Of a DNA stretch of 59,444 bases, positions 52,797-59,444 are shown one piece after another. Position numbers and translations under genes: made by a program. The stretch spans positions 1 to 59,444 of the forward strand of contig JAEDJD010000012.1 in assembly GCA_016296505.1 (NCBI GenBank). Direction: 5' to 3'. Under the pieces are notes generated by a model. The model was not told where the DNA came from and searched no databases. It saw only the letters and a list, made by a program, of their open reading frames with translations. The stretch is from Oscillospiraceae bacterium. GTDB lineage: Bacteria; Bacillota; Clostridia; Oscillospirales; Ruminococcaceae. Every line of letters begins with the position of its first letter. Position 1 is the stretch's first letter.

Positions 52797-55015
52797 ACTT
52801 CGTCTTCCTCACGAGAGAGCGAATTTTGCAGCATATCGGACAGGCAGGAGTAGCGCACGGTTCGTTCTTGATTCTGCACCATTTCACAGACTTTGCGCGG
52901 CGAACCAATCAGAATCAGCAGTTTTCTGGCGCGCGTCACGGCGGTATACAGCAGACTGCGATAGCTGAGGCGATCCCTGCCCTCTGGCAGAATCAGAATG
53001 ACCGCTTCAAATTCACTGCCCTGACTTTTATGAACTGTAACCGCATATGCAAGTTCCAGCTGATCAAGCTGATCCTGCTGATACGTCACGATTTTACCGT
53101 CAAAATCGACCTTGAGCGTATTGGAGGCTTTATCAATGGTTGTTACAGTGCCGATATCGCCGTTAAAAATTCCCGCGCCGCGTTCATGTTCCTTGATCCA
53201 TTCCATTTCATATTGATTTTGAATCTGCATGACTTTATCGCCCTCCCGGAACGTGTAGAGCAGATTTTTCATAATCATTTTTCCATATTGCGGTGGATTG
53301 ACGGATTCCTGCAGCATTTGATTCAGTGCGATTGTGCCGAGAATGCCTTTGCGCGTCGGGGAAATCACCTGAATATCGTTTTGCGGCGTGAAGCCGTAAG
53401 CCTTTGGCAGTCTGCGGCTAAATAAATCACGCAGAAATCCAGCGGCTTCATTGGCGTTTCGGCGGTCGAAAAAGAAAAAATCATTGTTTTTTTCAAGCAG
53501 ATCGGGCATTTCACCGCTAACGATTTTATGCGCGTTTCGGATGATGCAGCTTTCCTGCGCCTGACGAAAAATCTCTGTCAGGCGGACAACCGGAATTCGT
53601 CTGCTTTCAATAAAAGTATGCAGCAGATGTCCGGCGCCGACCGATGGGAGCTGATCGGCGTCCCCGACCAGAATGATGCGCGCCGAAAGCCGAACCGCGC
53701 GCAGCAATCCGGCAAACAGCAGCGTATCGACCATTGACACTTCATCCACAATAATGACATCAGCCTTTAGCTGATTCTGTTCGTCATGCAGGAAAGAAAG
53801 CTGCCCGTTGTCATTGTGCTGGGTGCCGAGGAGCCGGTGGATGGTTTTCGCTTCTCTGCCGGTCAGCTCGGTCATGCGTTTTGCGGCTCTGCCGGTTGGC
53901 GCGGCGAGCAGAACGGTACTGCCTGCTTTCGTACAGAGATGTATGACCCCGTTGAGCGTTGTGGTTTTACCGGTACCGGGGCCGCCCGTCAATACCATAA
54001 TACCGCGTGAAAATGCGGCAGAGATTGCTTTTTTCTGCTGCACCGCATAGGTGATGCCGGTATCCTGTTCTTCCTGTTCGATTGCTTTTGCACAGTCGAA
54101 CTCATCTGGCGAAGAAAATGCGAGCTTTGCTGCAATACTGGACGCAATGAAATCCTCCGCTTGATAATACTCGATCAGATACACATAATCTCCATCCGCC
54201 GCATGATAGAGAATGATCTCCTGTTCCTCGGCAGCTTCTTCGAAGCCGGCTTGAAAATCCTGCTCCTGAATATTGAGTCCTTTCAGTGCAACTGAATGGA
54301 AATCCGCAAACGGCAGACAAGTATGACCCTCAAGCGCGGCGGTTTCGAGCAGCCAGCGAAAGCCGGCGATCAGACGCTTTGTAGAGTTTGCGGGAATCTG
54401 CATTGCAAATGCAATACGTTCTGCCGCATGAAAATCCAGTCCGATTCCGGTATAACAGAGCCGATAAGGATTCTCCTGAATCATCTCCCATGCAGGAACG
54501 CCCCAACGTCGATACGCTTTCATTGCAACCGACGCCGGAATGCTGAATGCCTGCAATTTGCCCATTAAGCTGCGTAATCCGAAGATCTGCTGTGCTGCTT
54601 CGGCAATCGCTTCACATTTTTGCGGCGAGATTCCTTTGACACGACAGAGCTTATTGGGTTCATTTTCAATAATTTGCAGCGTAAATTCTCCGAATTCGTC
54701 AACGATTCGTTTGGCAAGCGCCTTCCCAATGCCGGAGATCACGCCGCTTGCCAGATAGCGCTCGATATTGACAACGGTGGAGGGGAGTGCGCGAATGCAG
54801 CTTTCAGCACGGTACTGCTGACCGAATCTCGGATGTGACACAAAGCTGCCGGTCAGCTCAACCTCCTCGCCCGGCTCCAGCAGACCGAGTTCGCCGACGA
54901 CAGTTATCATTGCATCTTCGGTTTCGAGTTCAAAGACAATATAGCCATCCTCTTCTTTATAAAACAACACCTCGTCAACAGTGCCTTTCATTGCCAGAAC
55001 CATTTTGGGCTGCAT
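52793..55015 (-). CDS. recD2: RecD2-type SF1B DNA helicase
   Basis: 740 residues. An OB-like N-terminal domain, HhH motifs (ISGIGKALAKRIV; RVKGISPQKCEAI), then the helicase core with Walker A TGGPGTGKTTT, DEVSMVD and a C-terminal YAVTVHKSQGSEF motif. RecD2 is a 5'-3' helicase in repair and replication-fork maintenance that works without RecBC. The start at 55015 has AAAGGAG 7 bases upstream; the ATG at 55036 precedes this site. It is cotranscribed with comFC. Confidence 0.94.
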   Translation of the reverse strand: MQPKMVLAMKGTVDEVLFYKEEDGYIVFELETEDAMITVVGELGLLEPGEEVELTGSFVSHPRFGQQYRAESCIRALPSTVVNIERYLASGVISGIGKALAKRIVDEFGEFTLQIIENEPNKLCRVKGISPQKCEAIAEAAQQIFGLRSLMGKLQAFSIPASVAMKAYRRWGVPAWEMIQENPYRLCYTGIGLDFHAAERIAFAMQIPANSTKRLIAGFRWLLETAALEGHTCLPFADFHSVALKGLNIQEQDFQAGFEEAAEEQEIILYHAADGDYVYLIEYYQAEDFIASSIAAKLAFSSPDEFDCAKAIEQEEQDTGITYAVQQKKAISAAFSRGIMVLTGGPGTGKTTTLNGVIHLCTKAGSTVLLAAPTGRAAKRMTELTGREAKTIHRLLGTQHNDNGQLSFLHDEQNQLKADVIIVDEVSMVDTLLFAGLLRAVRLSARIILVGDADQLPSVGAGHLLHTFIESRRIPVVRLTEIFRQAQESCIIRNAHKIVSGEMPDLLEKNNDFFFFDRRNANEAAGFLRDLFSRRLPKAYGFTPQNDIQVISPTRKGILGTIALNQMLQESVNPPQYGKMIMKNLLYTFREGDKVMQIQNQYEMEWIKEHERGAGIFNGDIGTVTTIDKASNTLKVDFDGKIVTYQQDQLDQLELAYAVTVHKSQGSEFEAVILILPEGRDRLSYRSLLYTAVTRARKLLILIGSPRKVCEMVQNQERTVRYSCLSDMLQNSLSREEDEV

Positions 55016-55045
55016 GGACGCGCTCCTTTCGATCAATTTATCTAC

Positions 55046-55074
55046 ATTATATCATAAATAAGGCGAAAATTCAA
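55046..55074 (-). promoter_or_regulatory. Promoter of recD2-comFC
   Basis: On the minus strand: -35 TTGAAT (55074-55069), 17-bp spacer, consensus -10 TATAAT (55051-55046). Confidence 0.8.
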
Positions 55075-55191
55075 TGGGACGCTGGAAAAAGGAAGCCATG
55101 CACTGTCTGCGGCGCAAAAACGGATCTGCATACAGTACGCTGACGCTATATGCGTGCAAACGAAAATACTATGGAAAACAAAGGAATACTC

Positions 55192-55220
55192 TTGACAGAT
55201 GCATGGAAACTGAGTATAAT
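55192..55220 (+). promoter_or_regulatory. Promoter of the zinc-ribbon/TM2 gene
   Basis: Consensus -35 TTGACA (55192-55197), 17-bp spacer, consensus -10 TATAAT (55215-55220). Confidence 0.88.
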
Positions 55221-55275
55221 AGAATCAGTGCATTATGCATTGGTATGTATATGACAAAAGGAGGCAACAAAATAT

Positions 55276-55938
55276 ATGTTTTGCAGAAATTGTGCAGAGG
55301 TTCTGCTTGAAACGGATATAACCTGTCCGAAATGCGGATTTGCCGCTGGAACAGGTATCAAATATTGCGCAAATTGCGGTTCGGAAACAATGGGCGGATC
55401 GGTCGTCTGTGAAATCTGTGGTCAGTCTGTCAATCATTTTGGAAGCAATGCGCAGTTTCAGGCACAGCCGCAATTCCAGCAGCAGTTTCAACAGCAGCCG
55501 CAATTCCAGCAGCAGTTTCAACAGCCCGGCGTACAGCAAATGGATTTTCAGCAGACGCAGTCCGGCACATTTCAGCAGCCCGGTGCGCAAACGTTTCGTA
55601 CAGTCGATCCGAATGCTTCTGCGTTTGGTCAAAATCCAGCCGGCTATGGTGCCCCCAACACCTTCCAGCAGAATGTAAATGGTCAGCTTTATCAGAATGT
55701 AACCTATAAATCAAAAGTGGTAGCAGGTTTATTAGGAATCTTTCTTGGTGCATTCGGCGCTCATAATTTCTATCTTGGCTATACGTCGAAGGCGATTACG
55801 CAGCTTCTACTCTCAACGGTTGGCGCTTGTTTTGGCCTTGGACCGCTGATTGCGGGAATCTGGGGACTGGTGGAAGGCATTATGTGTCTGACCGGCTCCA
55901 TTAAGCAGGATGCAAAAGGTCTGCCGCTGAAAGACTGA
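55276..55938 (+). CDS. Zinc-ribbon, Gln-rich, TM2-domain membrane protein
   Basis: 220 residues. Two adjacent zinc ribbons (C3/C6/C17/C20 and C31/C34/C45/C48), then a Phe/Gln/Pro-rich disordered segment (~57-125) containing a duplicated 9-residue unit (PQFQQQFQQ), then a C-terminal TM2 domain (~137-215; LLGIFLGAFGAHNFYLGY). Such zinc-ribbon/TM2 proteins are common in Firmicutes but uncharacterised. Cytosolic N-terminus expected. AAAGGAGG lies before the ATG. Confidence 0.82.
   Translation: MFCRNCAEVLLETDITCPKCGFAAGTGIKYCANCGSETMGGSVVCEICGQSVNHFGSNAQFQAQPQFQQQFQQQPQFQQQFQQPGVQQMDFQQTQSGTFQQPGAQTFRTVDPNASAFGQNPAGYGAPNTFQQNVNGQLYQNVTYKSKVVAGLLGIFLGAFGAHNFYLGYTSKAITQLLLSTVGACFGLGPLIAGIWGLVEGIMCLTGSIKQDAKGLPLKD
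55468..55521 (+). repeat. 27-bp tandem duplication in the Gln-rich segment
   Basis: Two adjacent copies of a 27-bp unit (CCGCAATTCCAGCAGCAGTT followed by TCAACAG) encode PQFQQQFQQ twice. Confidence 0.85.
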
Positions 55939-56156
55939 GCCGCAGACGCCGGCATCCGCAGTCAATCAAAAAATATGGCGCGGTATTCTGCTTTGATATT
56001 GATTGCTTATCCTTTCAATTTGTTTGAATTTATTTCAGGTTCATTTAAGTTGCTTCCGGTATACTGGAAACAAGTATGGGGGATCTGTGCGCTGCGAAGG
56101 CGGTACAGTGCGATTTTCTGCGCCCTCGTAATTTTTTCGGTAAGGAGGCGATTTTT

Positions 56157-56915
56157 ATGGCTATCAGTACGTTTCAGCGCCGTGAAGTAAAGTTTCTGCT
56201 TTCCAAAGAGCAGTTTGACGCGCTTTTGCCAGTGGTACATACGTATATGAATCCGGACGCGTATTGCGTGGACGGAAAGGAATATGGCATTTATAATATC
56301 TATTATGATACGCCCGACAATTTCCTGATTCGTCAGTCCATAGAAAAGCCATATTATAAGGAAAAGCTCCGGCTTCGGAGTTATTATTCCCCAGCGTCAC
56401 CGGATTCCTCCGTTTTTCTGGAGGTCAAAAAGAAAATCGGCGGCATCGTGACCAAGCGCAGAGTCGCCATGACGCTCTCAGAGGCAGAGGTTTATATTCA
56501 ATCTCGCGTGAAGCCGCATTATGAACGCTTCATTGATAAACAGGTTATGCGCGAGATGGACGTTTTCCTGAACTTCTATGACTCCATTCAGCCGCGGCAG
56601 TATATCAGCTACCAGCGTGCTGCGTTTTTCGGCAAGGATGATCCTGATTTCCGTCTGACCTTTGACCGTCAGATCACAGCAAGACGATGCGATCTGACGC
56701 TTGCAAAGGGAAGTTATGGCTCTCAGCTCATTCTGCCCGACCAACGCCTGATGGAGATTAAGGTTCCCGGTGCGTTTCCGCTTTGGATGACGCAGGCGCT
56801 TTCGGATCTGCAAATCCGTAAACGCAGCTTTTCCAAATACGGCAGGGCATACCTGAACCATGTGCGCGAGCAAATTGACGCACAAACAGAAGAAAGGAAG
56901 ATCATTTATGCATAA
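56157..56915 (+). CDS. VTC-domain polyphosphate polymerase-like protein
   Basis: 252 residues, a single VTC domain. The beta-barrel pattern (RREVKFLL at the start, IYNIYYDTPDNFLIR, KEKLRLRSY, FLEVKKK and LMEIKVPGAFP) carries the basic and acidic residues that line the tunnel in yeast Vtc4 and bind nucleotide, polyphosphate and metal. Bacterial members commonly pair with DUF4956 and CotH-like proteins; the reaction in bacteria is not established. AAGGAGG sets the start at 56157. It overlaps the next gene by 8 bp. The 218-bp gap upstream (55939-56156) shows a TATACT at about 56058 but no convincing -35. Confidence 0.87.
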   Translation: MAISTFQRREVKFLLSKEQFDALLPVVHTYMNPDAYCVDGKEYGIYNIYYDTPDNFLIRQSIEKPYYKEKLRLRSYYSPASPDSSVFLEVKKKIGGIVTKRRVAMTLSEAEVYIQSRVKPHYERFIDKQVMREMDVFLNFYDSIQPRQYISYQRAAFFGKDDPDFRLTFDRQITARRCDLTLAKGSYGSQLILPDQRLMEIKVPGAFPLWMTQALSDLQIRKRSFSKYGRAYLNHVREQIDAQTEERKIIYA

Positions 56916-57669
56916 TCTTGCAGCCGTTATGACAAATAATATTTTCGCTCGTATTTTTGACGATCAATCAGCCGTCAATATGGATTTCCCCTCAGTCGGG
57001 CAGGTGCTCACTTGCATCGTCACGGCTCTGGTGCTCGGCATTTTGATTGGTCTGGTTTATATGTTCACGCACCGCAAAACCGGTTATACGCAGAGCTATG
57101 TGTTTACAATGCCGATGCTTTCCAGTCTGGTTGCTACGATCATTCTGATGATGTGCCTGCTCACGAACGGTACGCTTGGTCTGACTGCTTCCATCTCGCT
57201 GACCGGTGCGTTTTCGCTTGTGCGTTTCCGTTCCGTGCCCGGAGATCCGCGCGATATTGCATATATCTTCTTTGCAATGGCGATGGGTACGGTTTGCGGC
57301 ATTGGTTTTGTCGGATATGCCTGTCTGGTATTTCTGATTCTTGCCGCGCTTCTGATTGTATTCAATCTCCTTGACTTTGCAGCGCCGAAAACACAGGATA
57401 TGACGCTGAAGGTTACAATTCCGGAGAATCTGAATTACAATGGTCTTTTTGATAAGGTTTTTGAAAAGTATACAACAAGTTTTGTCCTTCGCCGCGTCAA
57501 AACGACCGATTTTGGAACTCTGTTCGATCTGATCTATTCGATCCGCGTCAAAACTGACGCTGACCAGAAAAAGTTTATTGATGAGATCCGCGCGCTGAAC
57601 GGCAACCTCAACGTCACGCTGGTACTCTATAAATATGACGATCAGATTTATGATGTAAAGCAGAAATAA
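56908..57669 (+). CDS. DUF4956 membrane protein
   Basis: 253 residues, four membrane segments in the first ~155 residues, then a ~95-residue cytosolic alpha/beta domain (TLKVTIPENLNYNGLFDKVF). The membrane part has the DUF4956 signature SLTGAFSLVRFRSVPGDPRD. Family function unknown. It overlaps the VTC gene by 8 bp and so is presumably a functional partner. GAAAGGAAG precedes the ATG. Confidence 0.88.
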   Translation: MHNLAAVMTNNIFARIFDDQSAVNMDFPSVGQVLTCIVTALVLGILIGLVYMFTHRKTGYTQSYVFTMPMLSSLVATIILMMCLLTNGTLGLTASISLTGAFSLVRFRSVPGDPRDIAYIFFAMAMGTVCGIGFVGYACLVFLILAALLIVFNLLDFAAPKTQDMTLKVTIPENLNYNGLFDKVFEKYTTSFVLRRVKTTDFGTLFDLIYSIRVKTDADQKKFIDEIRALNGNLNVTLVLYKYDDQIYDVKQK

Positions 57670-57682
57670 TAACAGCACGGAA

Positions 57683-57714
57683 AAGACTGAGGATATTTCG
57701 CCTCGGTCTTTTTT
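57683..57714 (+). terminator. Terminator after the DUF4956 gene
   Basis: 10-bp arms with one G-U pair (57683-57692 and 57701-57710) and a T-run (57709-57714). The downstream lipoprotein gene starts only 30 bp later with no promoter that I can see, so some read-through is likely. Confidence 0.8.
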
Positions 57715-57743
57715 GTACTGATGTCAATGAAAGGGTTGGTTTT

Positions 57744-59192
57744 ATGAATGATCGAGCAAAAAATGTATACGCAGCGCTGCTGGCTGCACTGATGATGCTC
57801 GGCGGTCTGACCGCCTGCGGCGATAGCGCATCGGACGATATTTCGGAGAAACCGGCGAAAACGGATCGCATTGCAGAGGAGCTTTCCTCTGCTGTTGACG
57901 AAAGTACCGAATCGGAATCGAAAGACTCCGATAGCAAGACGGATGATAAGGAAAGCAGTTCCAAAAAGGACTCGAATTCTAAAAAAGCTGACGATAAGAA
58001 CGATTCCAGCTCATCTGTGGATTCTGACAACGCAGCTTCAGATTCTTCTTCAGAGTCGTCTGATCACGACAGTTCGCAAACCGATGCGCCGCATACGGAA
58101 GCTGACAACAACCATACGACCGCTGCCACACAGCCTGCTAATGATCATAAGACAACCACAACAACGGCTGCGCCTGCTGTGACCGATGATGTGGATGACA
58201 GTGATCCGGAGGATGCGGAAAAGCCGACAAAATATATCTATTTGCAGGATACGACCGCGCAATATTCCGGCGATGGCATCGCCGTGCAGGGCAGTCAGAT
58301 TGTGATTGGCAAGGGTGGTACTTATGAAATATCCGGTACGCTTACAGACGGTCAGATTTTGGTTGTCACGGATAAGAAAAAGGTCAAACTGCATCTGAAC
58401 GGCGTCAGCATTACCAATACGACAGGCTCTGCAATCTGCTGTCAGAATGCAAAAAAACTGACGATCAATTCGTTGCCGGGTACTGTCAATTATCTGGAGG
58501 ACGGCGGCGTTCATGACGCGGATAAGGGTACGATTTTTTCCGAAGACACCGTCCAGATCAAAGGCGAGGGCGAGCTGAATATCAAGGCGAATTATGCCCA
58601 CGGTATCCAGAGCGATGATGATATTATCATCAACAGCGGAACGCTGAATATTGCATCGACAAAATCTTGCTTGCACTCGAATGACGGCATCGAAATCAAT
58701 GGCGGTAATAACTACTGCCTTGGCGGTACAAACGGCATCAAAACAGATGGCTATATCAATATTACGGGTGGTTCATCGGTATTCATCGGCGGCGTTCGTG
58801 AGGAAAAAGGCGCGATCTATTGTGATGGTCCGCTGTCTGTTACGGGCGGCAATTTCTGGGCGGTCGGCAATACCTGTACAATGCCAGACGCCGCATTGAC
58901 AACAGCTAATGTGATTGGCGTGATGTTTGCGAACGCACAGCCTGCCGGAACGCTTGTCAATGTTTCCAGTGACGGCAACGTTATTTTTACGATGTCCTCT
59001 CCGAATCGGTTTAAATATGTAGTATATACCGGTCCGGAGCTTCTGCTCAATGCGGAATACAACGTCAATTACGGCGGAAGTACCGATGGTATCGGCGATC
59101 ATTACGTCTATTTCGGCGGCTCATATACGGACGGAACGGACGGCGGCAGCTTTATCGCAGATAATCCGATTTCAGTTTATACAATCAGTTGA
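57744..59192 (+). CDS. Lipoprotein with DUF4353-type carbohydrate-binding-like domain
   Basis: 482 residues. Signal peptide with a clear lipobox Leu-Thr-Ala-Cys (C25). A long Ser/Asp/Lys and Thr/Ala-rich tether (~27-155) would span the wall. The C-terminal ~320 residues form a beta-helix-like repeat domain (e.g. VQIKGEGELNIKANYAHGIQ, DDIIINSGTLNIAS and DGIEINGG) of the DUF4353/'carbohydrate-binding domain' family. Genes of this family often accompany VTC, DUF4956 and CotH genes. No catalytic residues recognised. The ribosome site is weak (AAAGGG). Confidence 0.82.
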   Translation: MNDRAKNVYAALLAALMMLGGLTACGDSASDDISEKPAKTDRIAEELSSAVDESTESESKDSDSKTDDKESSSKKDSNSKKADDKNDSSSSVDSDNAASDSSSESSDHDSSQTDAPHTEADNNHTTAATQPANDHKTTTTTAAPAVTDDVDDSDPEDAEKPTKYIYLQDTTAQYSGDGIAVQGSQIVIGKGGTYEISGTLTDGQILVVTDKKKVKLHLNGVSITNTTGSAICCQNAKKLTINSLPGTVNYLEDGGVHDADKGTIFSEDTVQIKGEGELNIKANYAHGIQSDDDIIINSGTLNIASTKSCLHSNDGIEINGGNNYCLGGTNGIKTDGYINITGGSSVFIGGVREEKGAIYCDGPLSVTGGNFWAVGNTCTMPDAALTTANVIGVMFANAQPAGTLVNVSSDGNVIFTMSSPNRFKYVVYTGPELLLNAEYNVNYGGSTDGIGDHYVYFGGSYTDGTDGGSFIADNPISVYTIS

Positions 59193-59246
59193 TTGAAAGT
59201 GAAAAAGATGCGTGCGATTATTCTGACAATCGTATGAAAGTATTGC

Positions 59247-59282
59247 AAAGCCACTTTTGATATTGAGGTCAAAAGTGGCTTT
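59247..59282. terminator. Hairpin with arms identical to 42026-42061
   Basis: 14-bp perfect arms (59247-59260 and 59269-59282), loop TATTGAGG, downstream GGGTTGTTTT. Likely terminator of the DUF4353 lipoprotein gene. Confidence 0.75.
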
Positions 59283-59335
59283 GGGTTGTTTTCTGCATTG
59301 CCAATTACTTTGACTTGATCGGAAGGAGTTATCTT

Positions 59336-59440
59336 ATGCAGCGTATTGACAGAGATATCAAGGTATTGAATCGTGATATAATGAAATATCTGTGTTTGTC
59401 AAGTAGAAAGTGCATAAAAGGGGCTCGAAAAAGTGCATAG
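59336..59440 (+). CDS. Possible 34-residue peptide
   Basis: The ATG at 59336 is preceded by a good GGAAGGAG site; the frame is MQRIDRDIKVLNRDIMKYL and on to a TAG at 59438-59440. It is basic, with no recognisable family. The frame runs through two direct repeats that look like an IS end, so it may be chance or a gene interrupted by insertion. Confidence 0.25.
   Translation: MQRIDRDIKVLNRDIMKYLCLSSRKCIKGARKSA
59407..59439. repeat. Direct repeats resembling a multi-repeat IS end
   Basis: AAAGTGCATA occurs at 59407-59416 and again at 59430-59439, 23 bp apart, just after TGTTTGTCAAGTAG (59393-59406). Repeated short transposase sites next to a TGT terminus are a feature of IS21-family ends. The element itself would lie beyond the window. 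Confidence 0.4.
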
Positions 59441-59444
59441 CCCT

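Noticed and set aside
1..59444. tRNA, rRNA, CRISPR array or intact prophage
   Set aside because: Looked for in all gaps on both strands; no cloverleaf-like or rRNA-like segment, regular repeat-spacer array, or phage structural genes were seen.

Overview
The window comes from a low-to-mid-GC Firmicute. It most resembles a cellulosome-producing Ruminococcus (R. flavefaciens / R. champanellensis type). The reasons are secreted glycoside hydrolases carrying type I dockerins and Thr-rich linkers, a GH11-CBM22-GH10-dockerin xylanase, a V-type ATPase operon, a T-box leader on ilvBN, AddAB instead of RecBCD, and very regular TTGACA-17-TATAAT promoters. The organism assignment is inference. No rRNA, tRNA or CRISPR array was seen.

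Layout. 1-1510: 3' part of a membrane-anchored protein with 99-bp tandem repeats. 1574-6105: T-box-controlled ilvB-ilvN followed by a YhfC-like membrane protease and a DUF815 ATPase. 6196-7306 (minus): a coiled-coil gene with its own promoter, and a two-gene operon (coiled coil plus sigma-region-4-like protein) with a LexA-like box at its start site. 7794-13370: plant-cell-wall genes, namely the xylanase and a GH5 mannanase with near-identical C-terminal dockerins, with tcdA between them. 13818-22967: housekeeping operon rnj-gdpP-rplI-dnaB-tilS-ftsH. 32634 down to 23016 (minus): nine-gene V-type ATPase operon ending with an N-carbamoylputrescine amidase gene. 33035-40778: addB-addA-sirtuin. 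40938-44685: a lipoprotein with a cohesin-like but apparently permuted module, a tandem GH16 lichenase with an N-terminal dockerin, and a divergent AraC-type regulator. 44779-49525: UDP-sugar pyrophosphorylase, N-acetylhexosamine kinase and a membrane-bound sugar-nucleotide dehydratase. 49723-52076: rsmE, a metallophosphatase, mnmM and a small membrane protein. 55015 down to 52119 (minus): recD2-comFC. 55276-59192: a zinc-ribbon/TM2 protein and a VTC-DUF4956-DUF4353 cluster. The right edge carries direct repeats resembling an IS end.

How the genes fit together. The three dockerin enzymes (xylan, mannan, mixed-linkage glucan) would be cellulosome subunits. They show two dockerin classes, one C-terminal and one N-terminal and diverged, so they may dock to different cohesins. 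The cohesin-like lipoprotein lies convergent to the N-terminal-dockerin lichenase and is the most unusual protein in the window. The 44.8-49.5 kb set reads as amino-sugar salvage (kinase to sugar-1-phosphate, then UDP-sugar) feeding surface-glycan synthesis.

Most of the remaining sequence is ordinary core genome. The items most worth checking are the permuted cohesin-like lipoprotein, the LexA-like site on the small sigma-like operon, the capD-like leader hairpins, and the IS-like repeats at the right edge.
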